A stretch of 64,000 bases of DNA from Sitta carolinensis (taxonomy: Eukaryota; Chordata; Aves; Passeriformes; Sittidae): assembly GCA_032173965.1 (NCBI GenBank), contig CM063283.1:115619187-115683186 (forward strand), written 5' to 3'. Below the pieces are notes generated by a model, which saw nothing but the letters and a program-made list of their open reading frames with translations, had not been told where the DNA came from and made no database searches. This document shows, piece after piece, positions 24,201 through 30,730 of the stretch. The position numbers were made by a program, and so were the translations under genes. Positions within the stretch are counted from its first letter, which is position 1, and each line of letters begins with the position of its first letter.

Positions 24201-25974
24201 CTGAAAATTGTAAGGGATTAGATTTCAGTGGAAAGGAGGGATGAAAAAGCAGGAATGATTTTAGCACATCTTTCCCTGTTAAATTCCACTAACAGACCAA
24301 CTGTTCTAATACAGAGAACTCCCTGCTCACGAGATGCTCACTGCCAGTAAACCACGGGGAAATAATGATTATATCAAGAATCTATTCAAAAACAGGAGAA
24401 AGCAAGAAATGGCAGCACAGCAACCAGGGGAAACCCCAGGAAGAGCACATGATGCTCGAGGCTTTCGACATCCCCGGGCGCAGGAACCGGGGGAAAATCT
24501 CGTCAGGGTTCAGAAGAGGAGGAGGCTCCTAGGATGGGAGACCAGGGAAGGGTCTGGAGAACCTGGAGAACTCGGAGCTTCCCCCTGGAGCAGTGGGGCT
24601 GGGCACGGGGGAGGGCAGCGTCTCTGAAGCTGAGCTGATACTCGGAATGCCAGGGTTAAAACCACCCTCTGGTTTGGGTGTCAGTGTCCAGCCTGGCCTG
24701 GGGCACTGCCAGGGAGCCAGGGGCAGCCACAGCTGCTCTGGCAATTCCAGCCCCTCCAGGGAGCAATTCCTGCCCCAATCCCAGCCAGCCCTGCCTAAAA
24801 CCATTGTCCCGTCACTCCCTGTCTGCACAGACAGGCTCTCTGCCCTGCTTTGTAATGCTTCACAGTATTTCCTCTTTGAGCAACAGGATTGGGGGAAGAG
24901 TTGTTTGGGTTTTTTGCTGTGTAAGGGCAAAAGACAAGGCACAAGCTGCTGTCCTGCCATTCTACCTCTCATTTCCTCATTTATCCTTTAGGCTCTGCCA
25001 GACTGTGACTTCCAAGCCAACCAACGGGAATCCCACACGGCAGCCGCTGCAATCCCCGGGATCAGGCATGGAGGAGAGGGACTGCCCCAGGGGCATGGGA
25101 ACAGGGCACAGGGAATGATTCCCAGTGCCCAGGGCAGGGCTGGGGAGGATCCTGAGCAGGAATTGTTGCCTGGAGGGTGGGCAGGGGCTGGGCTGGAATT
25201 GCCAGAGCAGCTGTGGCTGCCCCTGGATCCCTGGCAGTGCCCCAGGCCAGGCTGGACACTGGGCTGGAGCAGCCTGGGGCAGGGCAGGGGGCCCTGCCAG
25301 GGCAGGGGGGCTCTGCGTGGGATTTAGGGTCCCTCCCACCCCAAACCAGTCTGGGACTCTAAATATTCTCTGGGAAGATGGAAACTGGAGATGTGTTCCA
25401 CATCACACAGTCTGAAGGCACCACAGGCTGGAAGGAGAGGTTTCTGCCAGGCTTTCCTCATTCCCTCAGCCTGCTCCATGGCACCCAGGACACCTCTGGC
25501 CTTCCAAACGTAATCCCAGGATCACCAGGGCTGGAAGAGCCCTTTGGGATCATCCAGGGCCAGCCCAGCAGCAGCATCACCCCAAAGCCTGTCCCCAGGA
25601 CCACAGCCAGACCCCTGTGGGACACTGCCAGGGACAGGGACCCCAAACCTCCCTGGGCAGCTGAGCCCAGGCCAGGCTGGACACTGGGGCTGGAGCAGCC
25701 TGGGGCAGGGCAGGGGGGCTCGGGGGGGCTCTGAGGACTCTGGGTGGGCTCTGAGGGCTCTGGTGGGCTCTGAGCTCCCTGTCCTCAACCCAGCTGTGAC
25801 TCCATGACAACCCTGCACACACGGCAGATCCCCACCGAGCCCGCTATCCCGCATCCCCGCCGAGCTCCGGGCGCCGCTCGGCCCCGCTGCCCGAGGGTCC
25901 CGGCACCCACCTGCGCAGGGCAGCGCGCCCAGCAGCAGCGGCAGCACGGCCGGCAGCCAGCGCACGGCCGGCAC
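123..25974 (-). CDS. IFNAR1: Interferon alpha/beta receptor 1, exons 1-8 (3' end off window)
   Basis: Ligand-binding low-affinity chain of the type I interferon receptor at the plasma membrane. Its human partner is IFNAR2, with TYK2 on its tail. Visible exons (minus strand order): 25911-25974, 20909-21029, 16044-16228, 14322-14479, 8487-8635, 5284-5398, 2951-3147, 123-277. They encode a signal peptide, fibronectin-III subdomains SD1, SD2 and SD3, and the first half of SD4, about 380 residues. The second half of SD4, the membrane segment and the tail lie beyond base 1. Key matches to human IFNAR1: QIGPP opening SD2, FLKQLP then C-X7-C in SD3, and the SDSLLHI and WRNSS stretches in SD4. Four subdomains distinguish IFNAR1 from all other class II receptors. 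Intron phases are 1-2-1-0-1-2-1-0 except at exon 5, which is one base out. No in-frame ATG is found. Confidence 0.93.
360..1225. repeat. Degenerate tandem repeat, about 155 bp unit, 6 copies
   Basis: The landmark aatttctaa(a/g)gaaca recurs at about 363, 528, 686, 826, 980 and 1141. Each unit also carries ctcctg(c/t)(c/a)agctca and an A-rich run. It lies in IFNAR1 intron 7, beginning about 80 bases upstream (in transcription) of the exon 8 acceptor. Confidence 0.85.
1236..2935. repeat. Minisatellite, about 12 bp unit (gtcagttt(a/g)ggg)
   Basis: About 140 units of 11-23 bp. The part from 1236 to about 1690 is dominated by ggggacagtctggggg and ggcagttt; the rest by ggggtcagtttaggg. The array stops about 15 bases from the IFNAR1 exon 7 donor. 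The plus strand is G-rich, so the IFNAR1 transcript is C-rich here. The many TTAGGG hexamers are a by-product of the unit and do not form a telomere tract. Confidence 0.95.
2951..3147 (-). CDS. IFNAR1: IFNAR1 exon 7: second half of SD3
   Basis: Acceptor gtgcccag and donor GACA/gtaagg. 197 bases, phase 2 in and 1 out. Reads GFLKQLPQDPWARW, then VPGCQGTASTLCDFSA and FYHLRVLATRG. The cysteine pair (C-X7-C) typical of a class II receptor half-domain is present; human IFNAR1 has FLKRNPG and IPDCENVKTTQC here. Very GC-rich, with arrays close on both sides. Confidence 0.94.
3240..4320. repeat. Minisatellite, about 31 bp unit
   Basis: The unit contains gagctgtaggaattg followed by aaaaaatagag. About 34 copies. 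Units between 3240 and 3700, next to exon 7, are nearly identical. Those from 3700 to 4320 become progressively divergent. It starts about 95 bases upstream (in transcription) of the exon 7 acceptor. Confidence 0.93.
4321..4500. other. AT-rich intron 6 sequence, no feature seen
   Basis: Fades out of the preceding minisatellite into unique A/T-rich sequence; no coding or regulatory signal recognised. Confidence 0.5.
4500..4790. repeat. A-rich microsatellite (aaaat / aacat pentamers)
   Basis: Simple repeat of aaaataaaataacat type. Apparent membrane-protein-like reading frames on the minus strand (Phe/Leu/Tyr-rich) are composition artefacts. Confidence 0.95.
4876..5283 (-). repeat. Four tandem copies of the 3' end of IFNAR1 exon 6 with its donor
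   Basis: Units of 83-107 bases begin at about 4876, 4983, 5079 and 5162; the fifth, from 5258, runs into the real exon. On the minus strand each holds the last roughly 38 bases of exon 6, then the donor region and gttactc-rich intron start. The units nearest the exon keep a GTGAGT donor (for example after 5200). The two farthest have GGGAGT and have lost the GT. Reading past the true donor meets TGA at once, so use of an outer donor would truncate the protein. Confidence 0.88.
5284..5398 (-). CDS. IFNAR1: IFNAR1 exon 6: first half of SD3
   Basis: Acceptor cctcgcag and donor CTGCC/gtgagt. 115 bases, phase 1 in and 2 out. Reads SQLCAASLRVRALDLSFQLH then WSGPQEQGLSYSVHF, matching the first-half fibronectin pattern (human [20 protein letters not shown]). 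GC-rich. Its last roughly 38 bases and its donor have been copied downstream in tandem. Confidence 0.88.
5500..6730. repeat. Degenerate AT-rich tandem repeat, about 180 bp and sub-units
   Basis: Blocks containing aatgactggatttcaa, tggacaatgattt and ttgcaagaatcaaaa recur about 7-10 times with drift. In IFNAR1 intron 5, starting about 100 bases upstream (in transcription) of exon 6. Confidence 0.8.
6731..8445. repeat. Long-unit tandem repeat (about 175-350 bp) derived from the exon 5 donor flank
   Basis: A conserved core, cccaaacgaggaag then ggccctgctgcct and agct(c/a)ccc, recurs near 6866, 7040, 7272, 7626, 7897, 8161 and 8355. The cores are separated by taatattaaaatattat runs of variable length and by poly-T with gggtttt. 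The last core lies only about 45 bases from the IFNAR1 exon 5 donor and is the least AT-expanded, so it looks like the founder copy. Confidence 0.85.
8487..8635 (-). CDS. IFNAR1: IFNAR1 exon 5: second half of SD2 (phase mismatch)
   Basis: Donor GCCCGAG/gtacgg, phase 1 out. Reads LDTVEGLAPGSTFCFQVQ then FSAPSCVQSTAR, matching human LSPETTYCLKVKA and SPVHCIKTT. The strongest acceptor (ccctgcag) puts the start at 8635 (149 bases), but exon 4 ends in phase 0 and that start would need phase 2. A weaker AG starting the exon at 8622 (136 bases) restores phase but gives a short exon. Either a weak acceptor is used or one base is in error. The 40 bp array begins at the acceptor. Confidence 0.85.
8636..12745. 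repeat. Minisatellite of about 100 units of about 40 bp, each with a 3' splice-site motif
   Basis: Plus-strand unit: ggtttggtatggg, ctgcagggaaa, then aacacacagggaaaag. Read on the transcribed (minus) strand it is a pyrimidine tract ending in TTTTTCCCTGCAG, the same sequence that forms the exon 5 acceptor. Units are highly uniform to about 12480. From 12480 to 12745 they diverge (ggtttattctgggg, aaaaaacacagg). Variants drop ctgca (ggggtgggg) or gain a ca step. The unit has few stops, so long reading frames in all directions are artefacts. Confidence 0.97.
12746..13140. other. IFNAR1 intron 4, unique sequence
   Basis: Balanced composition with no repeat or exon recognised; it separates the 40 bp array from a CR1 fragment. 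Confidence 0.5.
13141..13770 (-). mobile_element. CR1-type LINE 3' fragment with internal expansion
   Basis: Starts aatcccaaaaatccc, then gtgggaagagccctttggg, and later ctcctctgctccaggctgag, the complement of the avian CR1 3' end. Between about 13440 and 13740 a roughly 30 bp CR1 piece (cagctcctcagggattctcc) is expanded to about 10 degenerate copies. Confidence 0.8.
13771..14321. other. IFNAR1 intron 4, downstream of CR1
   Basis: No gene seen. Includes a poly-A run near 14117-14134 and otherwise ordinary intron sequence up to the exon 4 donor. Confidence 0.5.
14322..14479 (-). CDS. IFNAR1: IFNAR1 exon 4: first half of SD2
   Basis: Acceptor atttgcag and donor CAG/gtatga. 158 bases, phase 1 in and 0 out. 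Reads QIGPPGLELKSSNGVIEI then FKYNLVFWENSSQAQ. Human IFNAR1 has [20 protein letters not shown] and YSLVIWKNSS, the best single match in the gene. AT-balanced, and the only internal IFNAR1 exon in the window with no array near it. Confidence 0.96.
14480..15190. other. IFNAR1 intron 3, unique sequence
   Basis: No exon, array or recognised element; composition is ordinary. Confidence 0.5.
15191..15905 (-). mobile_element. CR1-type LINE 3' fragment interrupted by a catccc microsatellite
   Basis: Begins ataatcccagactgctttgg, the CR1 3' end complement. It is then split by (catccc)n-type sequence at about 15237-15560, and resumes with ctgctccagccccagtgtcc to ggctccagaggggctcc. The microsatellite sits where CR1 normally has ccttaaagcccatcc, so it probably grew from that motif. 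Confidence 0.85.
16044..16228 (-). CDS. IFNAR1: IFNAR1 exon 3: second half of SD1
   Basis: Acceptor gtcccgcag and donor GAGG/gtacga. 185 bases, phase 2 in and 1 out. Reads GGWQQLPGCQAVVGTACDF, then YLRVRAQAGPLVSPWSS. The C-X7-C pair is present; human IFNAR1 has WIKLSGCQNITSTKCNFSS. The reading frame stays open upstream through the adjoining array. Confidence 0.95.
16255..17460. repeat. Minisatellite of about 55 units of about 21 bp at the exon 3 acceptor
   Basis: Plus-strand unit: gggatagacagacaacagcc(c). On the minus strand it is a pyrimidine tract (tgttgtctgtctatccc). Units with cctggg end in CCAG and so resemble a 3' splice site; units with ccgggg do not. The array stops about 25 bases from the true acceptor, whose own tract (ggctgtctctgtcccgcag) looks like a modified unit. 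Confidence 0.95.
17461..17935. other. IFNAR1 intron 2, unique sequence
   Basis: AT-rich, with no feature recognised. Confidence 0.45.
17936..18165. repeat. AT microsatellite (tatataatacata)
   Basis: Alternating ta and atacat runs over about 230 bases in IFNAR1 intron 2. Confidence 0.9.
18883..18955 (-). mobile_element. Short CR1 3'-end fragment
   Basis: aatcccagaatggtttgggt followed by gagggcccttaaagccca, the complement of the CR1 3' end. The stretch from 18166 to 18882 before it shows nothing recognisable. Confidence 0.8.
19213..19391. mobile_element. Possible LTR fragment
   Basis: Begins tgtcggaacccaggatg and is followed by a tandemly duplicated segment with ctttgttaggatggg. The feel is of an avian ERV LTR, but no terminal repeat or site duplication could be shown. 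Confidence 0.3.
19392..20176. repeat. Two tandem copies of an about 385 bp segment
   Basis: Copy 1 is about 19392-19775 and copy 2 about 19776-20176. Both share ggctttgttaggatgg-like starts, gggcacaggaacattgggca, aatgaacgttcttggtg and cctaatgagcacttctgc. Differences are few. Located in IFNAR1 intron 2. Confidence 0.88.
20240..20815. repeat. Minisatellite, about 57 bp unit, about 10 copies
   Basis: Unit: gtgccaagtggaccccaact, ctccaaagcagaacc, then gacccaacccaa. It ends about 95 bases from the IFNAR1 exon 2 donor. Unlike most arrays here it is C-rich on the plus strand. Confidence 0.95.
20909..21029 (-). CDS. IFNAR1: IFNAR1 exon 2: first half of SD1
   Basis: Acceptor ctctctgcag and donor CAGTG/gtgagt. 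121 bases, phase 1 in and 2 out. Reads LSLPSPRALRVRVLNTNFTL then SWEYGHSPPGLAFWAQF. Human IFNAR1 has SPQKVEVDIIDDNFILRW. GC-rich, with arrays at both borders. Confidence 0.92.
21058..21430. repeat. gacgggata(cc/ac)gggaggg minisatellite followed by (gggaa)n
   Basis: About eight 18-20 bp units up to about 21205, then a long gggaa pentamer tract. It starts about 30 bases upstream (in transcription) of the exon 2 acceptor. The sense strand is pure pyrimidine (ttccc)n. Confidence 0.95.
21430..22490. repeat. A-rich simple repeats (aaagtaaagaaaagt, taaaat)
   Basis: Pentamer and decamer variants of aaaat, aaagt and aaaag. Tidy between 21715 and 21930, degenerate to 22490. The sense strand is T/C-rich. 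Confidence 0.92.
22491..22855. other. IFNAR1 intron 1, unique sequence
   Basis: Nothing recognised. Confidence 0.45.
22856..23085. repeat. Degenerate tandem repeat, about 28 bp unit
   Basis: Unit close to ccttcatttcc(c/a)catcttttcaaat, about 8 copies. Confidence 0.8.
23585..24305. repeat. Two tandem copies of an about 376 bp segment
   Basis: Both copies share aacagctaggcagg, aactcagtgatgt, cttgagcatggtgacacttt and ccctgttaaattccactaac. The second starts near 23965. In IFNAR1 intron 1. The stretch 23086-23584 before it shows nothing recognisable. Confidence 0.88.
24676..24830 (-). mobile_element. CR1-type LINE fragment
   Basis: cagtgtccagcctggcctgg through cagggagcaattcctgcccc, the complement of the CR1 3' region. 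Confidence 0.8.
25083..25365 (+). mobile_element. CR1-type LINE 3' fragment
   Basis: Sense orientation: gctgtggctgcccctggatc, ggctggacactgggctgg, and ends ccaccccaaaccagtctggg. Confidence 0.82.
25505..25690 (-). mobile_element. CR1-type LINE fragment
   Basis: aatcccaggatcaccaggg then ccctttgggatcatccaggg, the same CR1 subtype as at 13.1 kb. Confidence 0.7.
25911..25974 (-). CDS. IFNAR1: IFNAR1 exon 1: signal peptide (no ATG seen)
   Basis: Donor GCGCAG/gtgggt, phase 1 out, matching exon 2. The phase-consistent frame reads WLPAVLPLLLGALPCA, a good hydrophobic signal core. Going upstream in this frame there is GTG at 25974 and no ATG at all. The sequence cggcgggtgccggcc looks like a start that has lost or changed its A. 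Upstream ATGs (26228 and seven in the 24 bp repeat) lie in a different frame. Non-AUG start, upstream exon and base error are all open. Confidence 0.75.
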
Positions 25975-26004
25975 CCGCCGCTCCGCCGCTCCGCCGCGCC
26001 TCGC

Positions 26005-26172
26005 CTCCTCCGGCCGGCCATCCCCGGGCTCCTCCGGCCGGCCATCCCCGGGCTCCTCCGGCCGGCCATCCCCGGGCTCCTCCGGCCGGCCATCCCCGGG
26101 CTCTTCCCACCGGCCATCCCCGGGCTCTTCCCACCGGCCATCCCCGGGCTCTTCCCACCGGCCATCCCCGGC
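26005..26172. repeat. 24 bp tandem repeat, 7 copies, in the IFNAR1 5' region
   Basis: Unit on the minus strand: ATGGCCGG(C/T), then (C/G)GGAGGAGCCCGGGG or gggaagagcccgggg. ATGs start at 26021, 26045, 26069, 26093, 26117, 26141 and 26165, all exactly 24 apart and in one frame, which is not the signal-peptide frame. Confidence 0.95.
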
Positions 26173-26299
26173 TCCCCGGGCCGCCCCCGCCCGGGCCCCG
26201 CCGCAGCCCCGGCCCGCGGCTCCGCCATCCAGGGCAGCGCTGCCGGAAGCGGCGGCGCCTGCGCGGGAGCGGGGCGGGCGCCGTGAGGGGCGTGAGGGC

Positions 26300-27345
26300 G
26301 GGGCGGGCGCCGTGAGGGCTGTCAGGGCTGTGAGGGCTGTGTGAGGGCTGTGTGAGGGCTGTGAGGGCTGTGAGGGCTGTGTGAGGGCTGTGAGGGCTGT
26401 GAGGGCTGTGAGGGCTGTGTGAGGGCTGTGTGAGGGCTGTCCGGGCTGTGAGCGCTGTGTGAGGGCTGTCAGGGCTGTCAGGGCTGTGTGAGGGCTGTCA
26501 GGGCTGTGTCAGTGCTGTCAGGGCTGTATTAGTGCTGTCAGGGCTGTGTTAGTGCTGTCCCGGCTGTGTCAGTTCTGTCCCGGCTGTGTCAGTGCTATCA
26601 GGGCTGTATTAGTGCTGTCAGGGCTGTGTCAGTGCTATCAGGGCTGTATTAGTGTTGTCAGGGCTGTGTCAGTGCTGTCAGGGCTGTGTCAGTGCTGTCA
26701 GGGCTGTGTTAGTGCTGTCCCGGCTGTGTCAGCGCTGTCAGGGCTGTGTCAGTGCTGTCAGGGCTGTGTTAGGGCTGTCCCGGCGTGTGTCACTGCAGTG
26801 TTACTGCTGTGTGAGGGTTGTGTCAGTGCTGTCACTACGTGTCACGGCTGTATGGGCTGTGCCAGGGCTGTATGGGCTGTGCCAGGGCTGTATGGGCTGT
26901 GCCAGGGCTGTATGGGCTGTGTTCGGGCTGTATGGGCTGTGCCAGGGCTGTATGGGCTGTGCCAGGGCTGTATGGGCTGTGTTAGGGCTGTATGGGCTGT
27001 GTTAGGGCTGTATGGGCTGTGCCAGGGCTGTATGGGCTGTGCCAGGGCTGTATGGGCTGTGTTCGGGCTGTATGGGCCGTGTTAGGGCTGTATGGGCTGT
27101 GCCAGGGCTGTATGGGCTGTGTTCGGGCTGTATGGGCCGTGTTAGGGCTGTATGGGCCGTGTTAGGGCTGTATGGGCTGTGTTAGGGCTGTATGGGCTGT
27201 GTTAGGGCTGTATGGGCTGTGCCAGGGCTGTATGGGCTGTGTTAGGGCTGTATGGGCTGTGCCAGGGCTGTATGGGCTGTGTTAGGGCTGTATGGGCTGT
27301 GCCAGGGCTGTATGGGCTGTGCCAGGGCTGTATGGGCTGTGCCAG
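26300..27345. repeat. Minisatellite, 10-20 bp units (gagggctgt / gccagggctgtatgggctgt)
   Basis: Two phases: gtgagggctgt-type units to about 26850, then very regular 20 bp units gggctgtatgggctgtgcca to 27345. G-rich on the plus strand. Lies directly upstream of the IFNAR1 promoter. Confidence 0.97.
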
Positions 27346-27424
27346 GGCAGTGCCGGGCTCTCTTTGTGCGGCCGGGGCTCCCCACGGCCGCTGTCGGGCC
27401 CGGGGCGCGCAGCCCCGGCGCTGG

Positions 27425-28505
27425 GCGCTGTCCCGGAGCCCGGGCACGGCCCCTGGCACAGCCCGGGCACAGCCACTGGCACAGCCACTGGCACAGCCCT
27501 GGCACAGCCACTGGCACAGCCCTGGCACAGCCCTGGCACAGCCCTGGCACAGCCCGGGCACAGCCCCTGGCACAGCCCCTGGCACAGCCCCCTGGCACAG
27601 CCCCCTGGCACAGCCCCTGGCACGCCCTGGCACAGCCCCTGGCACAGCCACTGGCACAGCCCCTGGCACAGCCCCCTGGCACAGCCCCCTGGCACAGCCC
27701 GGGCACAGCCCGGGCACAGCCCCTGGCACAGCCACTGGCACAGCACGGGCACAGCCCCTGGCACAGCCCTGGCACAGCCCTGGCACAGCCACTGGCACAG
27801 CCACTGGCACAGCCCGGGCACAGCCACTGGCACAGCCCTGGCACAGCCCCTGGCACAGCCCCCTGGCACAGCCCGGGCACAGCCCGGGCACAGCCCCTGG
27901 CACAGCCACTGGCACAGCACGGGCACAGCCCCTGGCACAGCCCTGGCACAGCCCTGGCACAGCCACTGGCACAGCCACTGGCACAGCCCGGGCACAGCCA
28001 CTGGCACAGCCCCTGGCACAGCCCCTGGCACAGCCCGGGCACAGCCACTGGCACAGCCCCTGGCACAGCACGGGCACAGCCCCTGGCACAGCCCTGGCAC
28101 AGCCCTGGCACAGCCCCTGGCACAGCACGGGCACAGCCCCTGGCGCAGCCCCTGGCACAGCCACTGGCACAGCCCTGGCACAGCCCTGGCACAGCCCTGG
28201 CACAGCCCCTGGCACAGCCCCTGGCACAGCCCGGGCACAGCCACTGGCACAGCCCTGGCACAGCCCTGGCACAGCCACTGGCACAGCCACTGGCACAGCC
28301 CTGGCACAGCCCTGGCACAGCCCCTGGCACAGCCCCTGGCACAGCCCCTGGCACAGCCCTGGCACAGCCACTGGCACAGCCACTGGCACAGCCCTGGCAC
28401 AGCCCTGGCACAGCCCCTGGCACAGCCCCTGGCACAGCCCTGGCACAGCCACTGGCACAGCCACTGGCACAGCCCTGGCACAGCCCTGGCACAGCCACTG
28501 GCACA
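27425..28505. repeat. Minisatellite, about 12 bp unit (ctggcacagccc)
   Basis: About 90 units of 12 bases, with c(c/a)ctggcacagcc and cgggcacagcc variants and a higher-order pattern. C-rich on the plus strand, the reverse skew of the array next to it. Confidence 0.97.
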
Positions 28506-28910
28506 GCCCGGCCCGGGGCTGCTCCAGGCTGGAGCCCCTCTGGAGCCAGGCTGGCAGAGCTGGGGGGCTCAGCTGGAGAGGAGAAGCTGCAGGGAGAGCT
28601 CAGAGCCCCTGGAGGGCTCCAGGAGAGCTGGGGAGGGACTGGGGACAAGGCAGGGAGGGACAGGGCACAGGGAATGGCTGCAGAGTGGGATTGGCTGGGA
28701 TTGGGGCAGGAATTGTTCCCTGGAGGGGCTGGAATTGCCAGAGCAGCTGTGGCTGCCCCTGGATCCCTGGCAGTGCCCCAGGCCAGGCTGGACACTGGGG
28801 CTGGAGCAGCCTGGGACAGGGGCAGGGGGCCCTGGGATGGGATAATGGGATGGGATGAAATGATCTTCAAGGTCCCTCCAAGCCAAAGCATTCCATGGAT
28901 CTGGGATTGT
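28506..28910 (+). mobile_element. CR1-type LINE 3' fragment
   Basis: ctgctccaggctggagcccc, agctgcagggagagctcag, then ggtccctccaagccaaagc at its 3' end. Confidence 0.88.
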
Positions 28911-29380
28911 CTCTCTTTAGCAGCACTTTGTCCATTTCTCAAATGTTCCATTGAATGCTGCAGTGAACATTAAATGCAGGGTGAATGGTATGGCCCCTGG
29001 ACTGGGACTTGACCTCAGCTCCCTTTTGCAGCCACAAGTTCTGGTCACAAGATTAAGGAGCTCCTCTTCTCTTTTTTTGTTTCATATTTTCCATGGACGT
29101 GCCCAGCTGCAGGGGAGGTAAAGTCAGGTGCTCACCTTTCACTTCCCACCCCTCAAACACAAACTCCTCAGTGGGCAGAACAATGTTTGCAGAGAGGAGG
29201 ATTTGAAACTCTGCTGGGCAAAGGTCTGTGCCCTCGACATCCTGGCTGTCAGGAGCAGGGCAGGCTTTGCTTCCTGGGGAAAGCACAGGCAGAATTTTGG
29301 ATAGAAATGTTCCTGGCTGCTGCTGCCTCTTGTGCCATGGGGTGCTGCACTCTGGGCACCACTGCTGATCCCAGGGTCCC
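28911..29380. other. Intergenic sequence between IL10RB and IFNAR1
   Basis: No gene or clear repeat recognised. Confidence 0.45.
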
Positions 29381-30020
29381 AGAATCCCAGGATGGGGGAG
29401 GTTGGGAGGGACCACAGTGGTCACCTGGTGCCACCTCCCTGCTCCAGCAGGGCCTCCCCAGAGCACGGGATTGTGATGTTCTGGAATAGCCCCAGGAGGA
29501 GACTCCAGCCCCTCTCTAACTCCGGGCCCTGCCCAGGGCAGGAGCTGTGCCTCCTGAGCAGGGAATTGCTGGGCTCAGCCCTGCCCGGGGCTCTGGGGGC
29601 ATGGAGCAGAGCCTGGGACAGACTGGGACTGACTGGGAGAGACTGGGATAGACTGGGACAGACTGGGACTGACTGGGATGGACTGGGATAGACTGGGACT
29701 GACTGGGACACACTGGGATAGACTGGGACAGACTGGGACACTGGGATAGACTGGGACACGCTGGGACACTCAAGGACAGACAGAGACAGACAGGGACACC
29801 CAGGGGCACCCAGGGGACACCCAGGGACACCCAGGGGACACCCAGGGGCACCCAGGGGACACCCAGGGGCACACAGGCATACCCAGGGACTCCCAGGGCT
29901 GAGTCCCCTCCCTGGGCTCCTCTCCAGGCTGAGCAGCCCCAGCTCCCTGAGCCCCTCCTGGGCACAGAGTGCTCCAGGCCCCCCAGGGTTGCTGAGGCTG
30001 GAGGAGATCAACCCAGGGCT
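29381..30020 (-). mobile_element. CR1-type LINE fragment with internal 10-mer expansions
   Basis: Starts gtcccagaatcccaggatg and ends gttgctgaggctggaggag. Inside, 29615-29770 is an actgggacagactgggat array and 29790-29880 a cacccaggggacac array. Confidence 0.75.
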
Positions 30021-30024
30021 GTAA

Positions 30025-30470
30025 CAGCTGTGAGGGGCACTGCTGGGTGTGACAGGGCACTGCTGGGTGTGACAGGGCACTGCTGGGTGTGACAGGGCAG
30101 TGCTGGGTGTGACAGGGCACTGCTGGGTGTGACAGGGCACTGCTGGGTGTGACAGGGCAGTGCTGGGTGTGACAGGGCACTGCTGGGTGTGACAGGGCAC
30201 TGCTGGGTGTGACAGGGCACTGCTGAATGTTGCTGAGTGTTGCTGATTGTTGCAGGGCAGTGCTCAGTGTTCCTGGGTGTCACAGGACACTGCTGAGTGT
30301 TGCTGAGTGTTGCAGAGTGTTGCTCAGTGTTCCTGGGTGTCACAGGACACTGCTGAGTGTTGCAGAGTGTTGCTCAGTGTTCCCGGGTGTCACAGGACAC
30401 TGCTGAGTGTTGCTGAGTGTTGCAGAGTGTTGCTCAGTGTTCCTGGGTGTCACAGGACACTGCTGAGCCC
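30025..30470. repeat. 20 bp minisatellite (gctgggtgtgacagggcact) and derived 50 bp units
   Basis: About ten uniform 20 bp units to about 30220, then longer units with gctgagtgttgcagagtgtt and tcctgggtgtcacaggacac. Confidence 0.95.
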
Positions 30471-30479
30471 TCCCTTGTG

Positions 30480-30730
30480 GAAACCAGGAAATCCTTCTGA
30501 CTGTCCTGGGAAGATTTATAAGTCACAAGAATTTAGATAGAATGATAATTAGTATGTCTACACGATGAAAAAGTAGAATTTGTGGATTTTAGGATGTGAG
30601 ATCAGGGAGCAAAGATGGAGGCAATGGGGTGTGTGCCTGAGCTGCTTCGTCATCCTCTTGTTCTCCATCTGCTGTGGTGGTGTGGCACATTTGGGTTGGT
30701 TTAGAACAAAAGAAGTTGTTCATCAGACTC
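30480..30730. mobile_element. Possible ERV LTR fragment
   Basis: Shares agcaaagatggagg and a later ccatctgctgtggtgg, gtggcacattt block with 53800-53920. Copies at two loci suggest an old LTR. Confidence 0.4.

Larger units (their letters stand above)
25830..26290 (-). promoter_or_regulatory. CpG-rich IFNAR1 promoter / 5' end
   Basis: Very high CpG density around exon 1 with GC-box-like ggggcgggc near 26270-26310. No TATA box seen. The transcription start cannot be placed by eye. Confidence 0.65.

Noticed and set aside
24334..25127. Short frames in CR1 regions on either strand
   Set aside because: They recur wherever CR1 3' fragments occur and lack reverse-transcriptase motifs.
27202..28973. 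Open frames of 400-570 codons rich in AQPLAQPWHS or CARAVPGA
   Set aside because: All produced by the ggcacagcc 12-mer, which is open in several frames on both strands.
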